Source: JADLDB01 sp040755835 (lineage in GTDB: Bacteria > Myxococcota > Myxococcia > Myxococcales > Myxococcaceae). From it: a DNA stretch of 64,000 nucleotides. The stretch is taken from the NCBI GenBank assembly GCA_040755835.1, contig JBFMAB010000054.1, forward strand, positions 1 to 64,000, read 5' to 3'. Positions 34,222-43,086 of the stretch are shown here, one piece after another; within the stretch, counting starts at the first letter, position 1, and each line of letters begins with the position of its first letter. The position numbers and the translations under genes are program-made. Under the pieces are notes generated by a model. It had not been told where the DNA came from and searched no databases. It was given only the letters and a program-made list of their open reading frames with translations.

Positions 34222-36711
34222 ATGCGGCGGGCCGTGCTGGCGATGTTCGTGGTGTCGGGCGCGGCGGCGCTCGTCTTCGAGGTGGCGCTGCAGCGCTCGA
34301 TCACGCGCGCCTTCGGCGTGTCGGCCTTCGCCACGTCCACCGTGCTGGCCGCGTGGATGGCAGGGCTCGCGCTGGGCGCGGTCGCCTTCGGGCGCGCGGC
34401 CGATCGCAGCCGCTCCCCGCTGCGCCTGTACGCGGGCCTCGAGCTGGGCATCGCGGCGTGGGCGCTGCTGACGCCGGCGCTGGTGCCCGCCACCGTCGCC
34501 GCCTTCTCGCGCCTCGCGCAGGACCTGCCGTCCGACGCGCCCGCCGTGCTGCTCGGCCGCCTGGGACTGGCCTTCGGCGTGTCGCTCGTCCCCACGGTGC
34601 TGATGGGCGGCACCCTGCCCGCCGTGGCGCGCGCGCTGGCCGGCGCCGGGCTGGGCGCCGATCGCGAGGTGGCGCGGCTGTATACCGCCAACATCCTCGG
34701 CGCGGCGTCCGGCGCGGCGCTGGCCTCGTACGCCCTGCTGCCCGCGTTGGGGCTGTCCCGCGCGATGTGGCTCGGCGCGGCGCTCAACGTCGCGGCGGCC
34801 GCGCTGGCGCTCTCCCTCGCGCGGCGCCTGGGGCCCGCCGAGCCCGCGCCGGCGAGCCTCGAGTCGGGCCGCGCCCGCTGGACGCTGCTCGGCGCCTCGG
34901 CCTGGTCCGGCTTCGCCACGTTCCTCGCCGAGGTGACGTGGTTCCAGCTGCTCGCCGTCGTCATCGGCACCTCCGCGTACGCCTTCGGCCTCATGCTGGC
35001 GGTCTTCCTGCTCGGGCTGACGCTGGGCTCGGCGTGGCTCGCGCGGCGCGCCGAGGCGGAGGTCGGCTGGCGCCTCTTCGGCCTCGTGCAGCTGGCGATC
35101 GCGGCCGCGCTGACCATCACCCTGCCCCTGTGGGATCGCGTGCCGTCGCTCTTCGTCATCGCCGGACGCGCGGTGCGCAGCTTCGCGGGGCAGGAGGCCG
35201 TGCGCGCGCTGGCGTGCGTGGAGCTGCTGCTGATCCCCTCGGCGCTGCTGGGCGCGGTGTACCCGCTGGCGCTGCGGCTCGCGGCGCGCGAGGCCGCGGT
35301 GGGCCGCTCCATCGGCGGGCTGTCGGCCGCCAACACCGTGGGCGCGGTGACGGGCGCGCTGCTGACGGGCTTCGTGCTGCTGCCCCGGCTCGGCAGCCGC
35401 GGCGGGCTGCTGGTGCTCATCGCCGGGAGCGGGCTGGCGGCGGTGCTGGCGCTCGAGGGCCGCTGGCGCCTCGCGCCGGTCGCCGCCGTGGCCCTCGCGT
35501 TCGTGCTGCCGCCGTGGAACCTCGCCCGCCTCGCGTCCGGAGAGAACGTCTACTTCCGCCCCACCAGCTACGGCGAAGCCGAGGTGCTCTGGGCCCATGA
35601 GTCCGTGGAAGGCGGGTTGACCAGCGTGGTGAAGCACCCCGCCACCGGCACCACCACGCTGCTCACCAACGGCAAGTTCCAGGGCAACGACACCGGCGAG
35701 GTGGCGGCTCAGCGCGCCTTCACGCAGCTGCCGATGCTGCTCCAGCGCCGGTGGGGCCGCGCGCTCCTCATCGGCGTGGGCACCGGCTGCAGCCTGGGCA
35801 CGCTCGCGGCGCAGCCCTTCACACAGGTCGAGGCCGCCGAGCTGTCCCGGGACGTCATCTCCGCGTCGCGCACCCACTTCGCCCACGTCAACGACGCCGT
35901 CCTCTCCAACCCGCGCGTGACGATCCACCTCGCGGACGGCCGGAACCACCTGCTGCTGCACCCGCAGCCGTACGATCTCATCTCCATCGAGCTCTCGTCG
36001 ATCTGGTTCGCGGGCGCGGCGGATCTGTACAACCGCGAATTCAACGCGCTGGTGCGCCAGCGGTTGAATCCGGGCGGCGTGCTGCAGCAGTGGGTGCAGC
36101 TCCACCACCTGACGCGGCGCGACCTCGCCGTCATCCTCCAGTCGATCCGCGCGGAGCTGCCGCACGTGGCCCTCTTCTTCTCGGGCGGCCAGGGCATCGC
36201 GCTGGCGTCCGACGTGCCGCTGACCCTGGACTACGCGGCGCTGACCGGCTTGTCCGCGGCGCTCCGCGGCTCGCCCGCCACCGCCGGCATCCCCGCGGGC
36301 GACCTCCTCACCCTCTCGGGGAAGCTGGTGCTCGACGAGGCCGGCGTCGCCGCCCTCATCGCCGAGGAGGCCGCGAAGGAGGGCGTGCCGCCCGTGGCCC
36401 TCGCGTCCACCGACGACTCGCTGCGCCTCGAGTACTCCACGCCGCGCGCGAACGCCGACGACTCGCTGGACCAGGAGACGCTGCTCGAGTCCCTCGGGCA
36501 CCTGTCGCACGAGCCGCTGCCCGCCCGCGGGGCCGACACCCCGGCGAAGCGCGCCCACGCGAGGGCCGCATGGCTCGTGGGCCGGGGCGAGCTGGACGCG
36601 GCGCGGGCGTTGTTCGAAGACCCGAGCGTCAGGGCCGCCGAGTCGGAACCCTTGCGCGCGTGGCTGTCGGCGCAGCCCAAAAGCGGCCCCCCCGGGAGCC
36701 CCAGCGAGTAG
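34222..36711 (+). CDS. Membrane-fused spermidine synthase-like protein
   Basis: This 829-residue fusion has an N-terminal part (about 1-435) with some ten to twelve transmembrane helices, ending in the Trp-containing DUF-like region, and a cytoplasmic spermidine-synthase-fold domain (about 450-690). The latter has a SAM/dcSAM-binding glycine loop (LLIGVGTGCSLGTLA), IHLADGRNHLL and YDLISIELSSIW. In true spermidine synthase the catalytic Asp pair lies in DxxD-type loops; here SIELS replaces it, so polyamine synthesis is doubtful. A C-terminal tail (about 760-829) is TPR-like. Such membrane fusions are common in myxobacteria and of unknown role. Single gene. Confidence 0.8.
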   Translation: MRRAVLAMFVVSGAAALVFEVALQRSITRAFGVSAFATSTVLAAWMAGLALGAVAFGRAADRSRSPLRLYAGLELGIAAWALLTPALVPATVAAFSRLAQDLPSDAPAVLLGRLGLAFGVSLVPTVLMGGTLPAVARALAGAGLGADREVARLYTANILGAASGAALASYALLPALGLSRAMWLGAALNVAAAALALSLARRLGPAEPAPASLESGRARWTLLGASAWSGFATFLAEVTWFQLLAVVIGTSAYAFGLMLAVFLLGLTLGSAWLARRAEAEVGWRLFGLVQLAIAAALTITLPLWDRVPSLFVIAGRAVRSFAGQEAVRALACVELLLIPSALLGAVYPLALRLAAREAAVGRSIGGLSAANTVGAVTGALLTGFVLLPRLGSRGGLLVLIAGSGLAAVLALEGRWRLAPVAAVALAFVLPPWNLARLASGENVYFRPTSYGEAEVLWAHESVEGGLTSVVKHPATGTTTLLTNGKFQGNDTGEVAAQRAFTQLPMLLQRRWGRALLIGVGTGCSLGTLAAQPFTQVEAAELSRDVISASRTHFAHVNDAVLSNPRVTIHLADGRNHLLLHPQPYDLISIELSSIWFAGAADLYNREFNALVRQRLNPGGVLQQWVQLHHLTRRDLAVILQSIRAELPHVALFFSGGQGIALASDVPLTLDYAALTGLSAALRGSPATAGIPAGDLLTLSGKLVLDEAGVAALIAEEAAKEGVPPVALASTDDSLRLEYSTPRANADDSLDQETLLESLGHLSHEPLPARGADTPAKRAHARAAWLVGRGELDAARALFEDPSVRAAESEPLRAWLSAQPKSGPPGSPSE

Positions 36712-36781
36712 CATCCGGCTCGCGGAGGGAACGGAGTGCCCCGCGTGCGACGTTTCAACACGTCACCGAACTGGAGGTCCC

Positions 36782-38764
36782 ATGCCCATCTCCCTCCTGG
36801 GAGCCCTGGCGCTCGCGGCGGCCGTCGACGCGCCCGTCACCGAGGTCACCGTCTTCACCGACCAGGCCCGCGTCGTGCGCACCGCGAAGGTGTCCGTCGC
36901 CGGCGGGGCCGGCGTGGAGTTCCCGCCGCTGCGCGATCCGATCGATCCCTCCACCGTCCAGGTCGAGGCCCACGGCGCCGAGGTGCGCCGCGTCGACGTC
37001 GAGCGCATCGAGCCCGAGAAGCTGCGCACCGCGGAGGCGAAGGCGCTGCTCGCGGAGATCGACCAACTCGACCTCGAACTGACTCGCCTGTCGCTCGAAC
37101 AGTCCGCGCTGCAGACCCAGCGCGACCACCTGCAGCGGGTCAGCCCTACGATGCCCCCGAACGATCCGCTCAAGCCCGCGCCGAAGCTGAACGCCGCCGG
37201 GTGGGCCGCGGGTGCGCAGTTCGTCGGCGATCAGCTGGGCAAGGTGCTGCCGCGAATCCGCGCCAACGAGCAGCACCTCAAGAAGCTGAACGAGCAGCGT
37301 CGGGTGCTGCTCGAGAAGGCCGAGAAGCTGGGCAACCCGGAGACGACCGCCGGCTGGAAGGTGGTCGCGCAGCTCGCCGGCAACGGCGCCGCGACGCTGA
37401 CCATGACGTACCTCGTGCGCAACGCGCAGTGGGCGCCCGCGTGGGATCTCCAGCTCGCGCCCGAGTCCAACCAGGTGAACCTGTCACTGGCTGGCGTGGT
37501 GTCGCAGGCGACCGGCGAGGACTGGAACAACGCGAGCCTCATCCTCTCCACGGCCATCCCCAACGCCGCGGTCGAGGTGCCGAAGCTGCACACGTGGAAG
37601 ATCGGCGTCACCGACCGCTTCATCCCCACGCCCACGCCCCGCTACGACGTGCTGCAGCCGCCGCCGCGCCTCCCCGCGGTGCAGCGCGCCCGGACCGAGG
37701 AGGATCTGGTGCGCGCGCGGCTCGCGCAGCTCGGCGTGTTGGGGGGCGAGGGCGGCGTGGTGGGCGGCGTCATCGGCGACCGCACCCGCACGATGGAGTT
37801 CAGCAGCGGCGACGCGGACGGCGAGCTGGTGCGGCCCGACGCGGACTACCGCAAGAAGGACCGACCCGGGCGGAACTACCCTGCCGCCCCGCCGCCGCCT
37901 CCTCCGCCGAAGCCGGCGCCGCGGTACGCCCCAGGCGCGCCGGCCATGGCGCCCCCAATGCCCGAGGAAGCCGAGGCGATGGACGAGCCCGCGCCGGTCG
38001 TGGCGACGGCGGAGAGCACGCGAGGCGTCCGCCTCTCGGAGTCGAAGCCGATGCAGCCCGTCTCCACCTTCAGCCTCGCGCCGCCGCCGGCGTGGCAACC
38101 GCCCCGCTACGACGCCGACTCGCCCGTGACGCTCGCCGGCGGGTACGATCTCGCCTTCACCTCGCTGCAGAACGAGACGATCCCCAGCGGGAAGGGCGCC
38201 CGCCGCGTCGCGCTCTGGAGCGCGCAGTGGCCGGTGACGGTGGAGCGCAAGCTGTTCCCGGCGCTCACGAAGGACGCCTTCCTCGTAGCCGAGCTGAAGA
38301 ACCCGTCCACGCAGGTGCTGCCGGGCGGCAGGGCGCAGCTGTACGTCGGCGCGGATCCCGCCGGCACCGCGCGCCTCAAGCTGGTGTCCCCCGGCGAGGC
38401 CTTCACGTTGCCGCTGGGCATCGATCGCGCGCTTCGGCCCGTGCGCAACGTGCAGCTCGTCGAGGCCACCGAGGGCGTCTTCTCGAAGGAGGAGGTGGGC
38501 ACGTACGCCGTCTCCATCGAGCTGGCGAACCCCTACCCCGCTCCCATCGCGGTGCGGATCTACGACCAGTGGCCGGTGAGCGACCAGAAGGAGGTCGTCA
38601 CGAAGCTGCTCGAGTCGAAGCCCACCGCCACGCAGACCGCGAACTCCGGCGGCCTCGAGTGGCGGGTGACGCTGAAGCCCAAGGAGAAGGCGACGTTCTC
38701 CTTCAAGTACGAGCTGCGCCGGCCGAAGGGCTGGAAGCTCTCGCAGCAGGAGGTGCGGCCGTGA
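36782..38764 (+). CDS. MuiA-like (DUF4139/DUF4140) protein, first of a tandem pair
   Basis: A 660-residue exported protein. After a short signal peptide (MPISLLGALALAAAVDA) comes a DUF4140-type domain (VTEVTVFTDQARVVRTAKVS), a coiled-coil arm (about 80-120, 160-185) and a DUF4139 domain with YLVRNAQWAPAWDLQLAPES, GVVSQATGEDWNNASLIL and FSFKYELRRP. A Pro-rich loop at about 365-400 interrupts the second domain. The family is named after the mucoidy inhibitor MuiA, but its function is unknown. ATG at 36782 with GGAGG about 5 bp upstream. Its stop overlaps the GTG start of a paralogue (GTGA), so the pair is translationally coupled. Confidence 0.82.
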   Translation: MPISLLGALALAAAVDAPVTEVTVFTDQARVVRTAKVSVAGGAGVEFPPLRDPIDPSTVQVEAHGAEVRRVDVERIEPEKLRTAEAKALLAEIDQLDLELTRLSLEQSALQTQRDHLQRVSPTMPPNDPLKPAPKLNAAGWAAGAQFVGDQLGKVLPRIRANEQHLKKLNEQRRVLLEKAEKLGNPETTAGWKVVAQLAGNGAATLTMTYLVRNAQWAPAWDLQLAPESNQVNLSLAGVVSQATGEDWNNASLILSTAIPNAAVEVPKLHTWKIGVTDRFIPTPTPRYDVLQPPPRLPAVQRARTEEDLVRARLAQLGVLGGEGGVVGGVIGDRTRTMEFSSGDADGELVRPDADYRKKDRPGRNYPAAPPPPPPPKPAPRYAPGAPAMAPPMPEEAEAMDEPAPVVATAESTRGVRLSESKPMQPVSTFSLAPPPAWQPPRYDADSPVTLAGGYDLAFTSLQNETIPSGKGARRVALWSAQWPVTVERKLFPALTKDAFLVAELKNPSTQVLPGGRAQLYVGADPAGTARLKLVSPGEAFTLPLGIDRALRPVRNVQLVEATEGVFSKEEVGTYAVSIELANPYPAPIAVRIYDQWPVSDQKEVVTKLLESKPTATQTANSGGLEWRVTLKPKEKATFSFKYELRRPKGWKLSQQEVRP

Positions 38765-40323
38765 CGACGACGCTGATCCTCGCCGTGCTTTCGTCCACCG
38801 CCGCGCCCGACCGCGTGGTGGTCTTCCCCGATCGCGCCCAGGTGACGCGCGCCACACAGGTCGCGTGCGGCGCCCGCGTGCCGATCGTCTTCGAAGGCAT
38901 TCCGCCCGCCGCCGCGCAGGACTCGTTCCGCGCCCGGTTGACCGGCGGCACCGTCGACGGGCTGCGCGCGGAGCTGGTGACGCAGGAGAAGCTGTTCAGC
39001 CCGAAGGCCGAGGCGCTCACCAGGCAGCTCGAGGCGCTGCAGCTCGAGCGGCAGGCCCTCAACGACGATCTCCTGCGCGCCCGGACGCAGCAGTCGGCCG
39101 GCCAGCGCTACGGCGACCTCGCCACGCAGCTCGTGTCCCGCGACATGGTCGAGCGGGCCGATCCGAAGAGCTGGCAGGCGGCCTTCGAGGCCTCGCTGGC
39201 CGCCGGGCTGTCGTCGGCGAAGGCGCAGGCCGAACTGGGCGCGAAGCTGAAGGACGTGGACCGCCGCGAAGAGGAGGTGCGCCTCAAGCTCGAGCAGGTG
39301 CAGGTCTCCGCGCGCAAGCAGGCGTGGACCGTCGAGGTCCTCGCGTCGTGCCCGGCGGGCGGATCCGCGACGCTGGAGCTCGTGTACCTGGTAGGCGGCG
39401 CGTCGTGGACGCCGGTATACGACGCGCGCGCGCTCGAGAGCGCCCACGCGGTCGACTTCTCCACCTGGGCCACCCTCAGCCAGGACACCGGCGAGGATTG
39501 GAGCCAGGTCGATCTGGTGTTGTCCACTGCCGTGCCGTCGCAGAACGCCACGCCGCCCGAGCTGATGAAGCTGAAGGTGACGGCGCACGAGCGGGCGCCC
39601 GAAAAGAAGGTGCTGGTCCGCCGCGAGGAGTACGTTGAGCGCGCGCAGACCGGGAAGGACACCGGCGGCGCCGAGGCCGACCAGCCGCTGGCCGTGCGGA
39701 GCCAGGGCCTCTCGGTGCAGCTCGAGGTGCCCGAGAAAGCGAAGGTGCCCGGCGACGGGAGCCCGGTGCGGCTCTTCGTGGGCAAGACGCGCATGAAAGC
39801 GTCCTTCGAGCTCCGGGCGATGCCCCGCCTCTACCCCGTGGCGTTCCGCGTGGCCGAGCTGACCAACCAGGCGCCGTGGCCGCTGTTGCCCGGCCGCGTC
39901 GACGCCTTCCGCGCCACGGGCCTCGTCGGCCGCTACCAGCTCGAGCGCGTCGCCCAGGGCGCGGCCTTCACCCTCACCTTCGGCCTCGAGGACTCGGTGC
40001 GCCTCAAGCGGACGACGCTGGAGGAGCTCAAGCGCGACGTGGGCCTCTTCAACGACAAGAGGCGCTTCAGCTACGCCTACCGCTTCGAGGTGGCGAACCA
40101 TGGCAAGGCGCCCGTGGAGGTCGCGCTGTCCGAGTCGATCCCCGTGTCCGAGTTGGACGACATCATCGTCGTGGTGACGGAGAAGACGACCGCGGGCTAC
40201 ACGCTGGGGAAAGACGACGGCGTCGCGAGGTGGAAGGTGCCGCTGCGCCCCGGCGAGAAGAAGAGCGTCGACCTCTCGTACAAGGTTGAGGTGCCGTCGA
40301 GCTACGATACCGGCGGGCTGTGA
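38761..40323 (+). CDS. MuiA-like (DUF4139/DUF4140) protein, second of a tandem pair
   Basis: A 520-residue paralogue of the upstream gene. It has a signal peptide (VTTTLILAVLSSTAA), an N-terminal domain with VVVFPDRAQVTRATQ, a long coiled coil (about 80-180), and a DUF4139 domain with YLVGGASWTPVYDARALESA, ATLSQDTGEDWSQVDLVLST and VDLSYKVEVPSSY. It lacks the Pro-rich insertion of its partner. The GTG at 38761 overlaps the upstream stop and its own stop overlaps the GTG start of the next gene, making a three-gene coupled unit. Function unknown; a hetero-oligomer of the two paralogues on the envelope is plausible. Confidence 0.82.
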   Translation: MTTTLILAVLSSTAAPDRVVVFPDRAQVTRATQVACGARVPIVFEGIPPAAAQDSFRARLTGGTVDGLRAELVTQEKLFSPKAEALTRQLEALQLERQALNDDLLRARTQQSAGQRYGDLATQLVSRDMVERADPKSWQAAFEASLAAGLSSAKAQAELGAKLKDVDRREEEVRLKLEQVQVSARKQAWTVEVLASCPAGGSATLELVYLVGGASWTPVYDARALESAHAVDFSTWATLSQDTGEDWSQVDLVLSTAVPSQNATPPELMKLKVTAHERAPEKKVLVRREEYVERAQTGKDTGGAEADQPLAVRSQGLSVQLEVPEKAKVPGDGSPVRLFVGKTRMKASFELRAMPRLYPVAFRVAELTNQAPWPLLPGRVDAFRATGLVGRYQLERVAQGAAFTLTFGLEDSVRLKRTTLEELKRDVGLFNDKRRFSYAYRFEVANHGKAPVEVALSESIPVSELDDIIVVVTEKTTAGYTLGKDDGVARWKVPLRPGEKKSVDLSYKVEVPSSYDTGGL

Positions 40324-41294
40324 CACCTCGGAACGATCCGCTCGCGTCCACGCGCATCCGCCTCGAGGGCCGGCTCGAGCACCTCGAGGCGGCGCCGGAG
40401 GCCTACGAGGCGCACGCGCAGCGGCCGACCGCTCGCTGGACGCGCGAGGACGTCGAGGCGCTGGCGGCGCTGGAGGAGCGAACCCGCCACGCCGCGGCCG
40501 CGCTGCGCCACCTCTTTCCGGGTGCCCCGCTGCCCGCCGAGGAGGGCGCGGTCCTCTACCGCCTCGACCGCGCTCGCCGCCACTTCGTCCGCGCGGCCTG
40601 GGCGCGGCTCACAGGCGAGGACGAGCCGCCGGACGATCCACGGGCGCTCTTCGATCTCCTCGACGCGCTGCACCTCGCTGCTTGCGACGTCCGTCCGCTC
40701 TACGAGCGCGTTGAAGTCCCCCGCTACTCGTGGGAAGGCGAGGCGCGGATCGCGTGCCGCCTGTCAAAGGCCGGGCTCATCGTCGGGGAGCGCTTCGTGC
40801 CGGCGCACCGGCTGCTCGAGGTGGGCGTCCGGCTCGAGCCGGGCGGCCCCGAGGGTCTCCCGGACCGTTCCTTCGTCGACGCGCTGGAGCTGCCATACCG
40901 CGACCAGGTGCCGGTCCGGACCGCCGTGGCCGTGCTGCGGGACGTCGCGCGCGCGAATGACGCCGGGCCGACGTCCTGGGTCCTCGGCGGCACCGAGCTG
41001 GCCGGCGCGTGGGTCTTCTTCTGCACTGCCGGCGCCTTCGTCTGCCCCGATCGTCATCGCTGGCCGGAGCTGGCGGTGGAGGGCGTGGCGCGCGCGCTCG
41101 ACGGGGCGGCCGCGGTGGCGATCGCGCGGCACCTGCGGGAGGCTGGCGCGTGGCTCGTGCCCATCGACGACGTGCAGAGCGGGCTTAAGGTCGTGCCCGG
41201 CGATCGCGTGCGCCTCCTGGCGCGAGAGCCGGTGTTGGAGATCGCCCTGGGGCGCGGTGACGCCGAGCGGCTGGCCGCGCTGGTCCGCCGGTGA
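40320..41294 (+). CDS. Uncharacterised protein coupled to the MuiA-like pair
   Basis: A 324-residue soluble protein with no signal peptide or TM helix and no recognised domain. The first half is helical and Arg/Glu-rich; the second half has alternating strands and helices (DALELPYRDQVPVRTAVAVL, SGLKVVPGDRVRLLAREP). The GTG at 40320 overlaps the stop of the second MuiA-like gene (GTGA). The coding region abuts the stop codon of ffh on the opposite strand without a base between, so the termination signals of each must lie inside the other gene. Confidence 0.68.
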   Translation: MTPRNDPLASTRIRLEGRLEHLEAAPEAYEAHAQRPTARWTREDVEALAALEERTRHAAAALRHLFPGAPLPAEEGAVLYRLDRARRHFVRAAWARLTGEDEPPDDPRALFDLLDALHLAACDVRPLYERVEVPRYSWEGEARIACRLSKAGLIVGERFVPAHRLLEVGVRLEPGGPEGLPDRSFVDALELPYRDQVPVRTAVAVLRDVARANDAGPTSWVLGGTELAGAWVFFCTAGAFVCPDRHRWPELAVEGVARALDGAAAVAIARHLREAGAWLVPIDDVQSGLKVVPGDRVRLLAREPVLEIALGRGDAERLAALVRR

Positions 41295-42944
41295 CTACTT
41301 CCGGCGGCTCTTCTTCTTGTTCGCCTTCTCCCTCTTCCGGCGCTCCTTGATGGCCTTGCGCTCGGCGTCCGACATGCCGCCCTTCGCCGGCCCCATCGCG
41401 TAGCCCTGCATGCGCGCCTTCGCGAGCTGCGCCTGGTTCATCGGCGGCGTGTAGCCCGCGGGCATGCCCGGCACCTGCATCGGCATGCCCCTGCCGCCCG
41501 GGCCCCCCATGCCGAGCGCCTGCGCCATCAGCGGGTCCTTCCCGAAGAGGTCGCCGAGGTTCAGGTTCTTCAGCTGGTTCAACTGGCCGAGCTGCTTGAA
41601 GAACGGGATCCGGCCGAGCAGGCCCGGGTCCTGGCCGATGGCGCCCATCACCTGCTGCATGGCGCCGAACTTCTGCATCAGCTCCTGGACCTCTTCGGGC
41701 TTTCTGCCCGAGCCCTTCGCGATGCGCTCGGCCCGGGACTTGTTCATCCGGTGCGGCTCGAGACGCTCCTGCTCGGTCATCGAGTTGTAGATCGCGTCGA
41801 TCTTGTCGAGCTCCTTCTCGTCGGGGTTCAGCTGCTCCGTCATGTCCCCGAGGAAAGGCATCTTCTCGAGCAGATCCCGCAGCGAGCCCATTTTCCGGAC
41901 CGTGCGGATCTGCTCCATGAAGTCCTTCATGTTGAAGCGGCCCGACAGGAGCTTCCTGGCGTCCTCCTCCGCCTTCTCCTGATCGACGACCTGCTCGAAG
42001 TCCTTCATCAGGCCGACGACGTCGCCGAAGCCGAGGATCCGGCTGGCGAGCCCGTCGGGGCGGAACTCCTCGAGCTTGTCGAGGCTCTCGCCCATGCCGA
42101 GGAACTTGATCGGCTTGCCGGTGACTTCCTTGATCGACAGCGCCGCGCCGCCGCGCGCGTCACCGTCCAGCTTGGTGAGGATGAAGCCGTCGATCTCCAG
42201 GCGCCGGTTGAACTCGGCGGCGGTCTTCACCGCGTCCTGACCGATCATCGCGTCGGTGACGAAGATGATGTTCTCGGGCTTCACGTTCGCCTTGATCGCC
42301 TCGAGCTCCTCCATGAGGGGCTCGTCGATCGCCAGGCGGCCAGCGGTGTCGATGATGACGGTGTCCAGCTTCTCGGCGCGCGCCTTCTCGTAGGCCTTCG
42401 CGGCGAGCTCCGGGGGCTGGAGGCCCGGCTCCGAGAAGACGGGCACCTCGAGCTTCTCGCCGAGCACCTTCAGCTGGTCGACGGCGGCGGGGCGGTAGAC
42501 GTCGGCGGCCACCAACAACACGTTCCGGCCTTCTTTTTTCAGCTTGTAGGCCAGCTTGCCGACGGTGGTCGTCTTACCGGAGCCCTGGAGGCCCACCATC
42601 ATGATGCCGGAGACCTGCCCCTTCGGCTTCAGCTTGAGCGACGTGTCCACGGGGCCCATCAGCGCCTCGAGCTCGTCGTGGCAGATCTTCACGAAGTGGT
42701 CGCCCGCCGACACCTTCACCTTGCGGCCGGACTTGTCGGTGACGCTGGTCTGCACCGTCTCGCCGGTGGCCTTCTCCCGGACGCGCGCGACGAACTTCTT
42801 CACCACGTCGAAGGCGACGTCGGCCTCGAGCAGCGACACACGGATGTCGCGCAAGGATTCGTCGATGAGCTCCGGCGTGAGCTCGGCCTTGCCGAGCAGG
42901 CGATTCTTTGCGGCGCGGAAGCCCCTGGTGACGGTTTCGAGCAT
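41295..42944 (-). CDS. ffh: Signal recognition particle protein Ffh
   Basis: The 549-residue SRP54 homologue binds the SRP RNA and signal peptides and delivers ribosomes to FtsY at the membrane. The N domain (about 1-90) is followed by a GTPase G domain with GLQGSGKTTTVGKL (G1), DTAGR (G3) and TKLDGDARGG (G4), and a Met-rich M domain (about 300-500) ending in a Lys/Arg tail (AIKERRKREKANKKKSRRK) typical of the myxobacterial form. The M domain carries a Met/Gly/Pro-rich stretch (GGPGGRGMPMQVPGMPAG) near the C terminus, longer than in E. coli (453 residues). ATG at 42944; just upstream on the plus strand is tRNA-Leu. Confidence 0.97.
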   Translation of the reverse strand: MLETVTRGFRAAKNRLLGKAELTPELIDESLRDIRVSLLEADVAFDVVKKFVARVREKATGETVQTSVTDKSGRKVKVSAGDHFVKICHDELEALMGPVDTSLKLKPKGQVSGIMMVGLQGSGKTTTVGKLAYKLKKEGRNVLLVAADVYRPAAVDQLKVLGEKLEVPVFSEPGLQPPELAAKAYEKARAEKLDTVIIDTAGRLAIDEPLMEELEAIKANVKPENIIFVTDAMIGQDAVKTAAEFNRRLEIDGFILTKLDGDARGGAALSIKEVTGKPIKFLGMGESLDKLEEFRPDGLASRILGFGDVVGLMKDFEQVVDQEKAEEDARKLLSGRFNMKDFMEQIRTVRKMGSLRDLLEKMPFLGDMTEQLNPDEKELDKIDAIYNSMTEQERLEPHRMNKSRAERIAKGSGRKPEEVQELMQKFGAMQQVMGAIGQDPGLLGRIPFFKQLGQLNQLKNLNLGDLFGKDPLMAQALGMGGPGGRGMPMQVPGMPAGYTPPMNQAQLAKARMQGYAMGPAKGGMSDAERKAIKERRKREKANKKKSRRK

Positions 42945-42976
42945 GGCGGGGGGCGTCTATAACGCAATCGTCACTG

Positions 42977-43064
42977 GCGCGAGTGGCGGAACTGGCAGAC
43001 GCAGCGGACTTAAAATCCGCGGGCCCTTCGGTGGGCCGTATGGGTTCGATCCCCGTCTCGCGCA
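42977..43064 (+). tRNA. tRNA-Leu (anticodon UAA)
   Basis: An 88-nt tRNA with acceptor stem GCGCGAG/CTCGCGC and discriminator A, a D-arm with GGCAGAC, an anticodon stem-loop GCGGA-CTTAAAA-TCCGC giving anticodon TAA, and a long variable arm (GGGCCC...GGGCC) as in class II leucine tRNAs. The T arm contains GGTTCGATCC. The 3' CCA is not encoded. It reads UUA (and UUG by wobble), a rare codon in this GC-rich genome, so it may be weakly used. Confidence 0.95.
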
Positions 43065-43086
43065 TCCCCCGGGCCTGACGGTGGAC

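Noticed and set aside
32373..35420. 1,015-codon minus-strand frame extending the oxygenase upstream
   Set aside because: Only the last 198 codons match an oxygenase. The rest is a shadow of the PAP2 gene in another frame and the antisense of the spermidine-synthase-like gene. The start at 32969 is coupled to PAP2.
34222..36711. True spermidine synthase (speE)
   Set aside because: The SAM-binding fold is present, but the catalytic Asp loops are not convincing and the protein is fused to a large membrane domain; polyamine synthesis is not supported.
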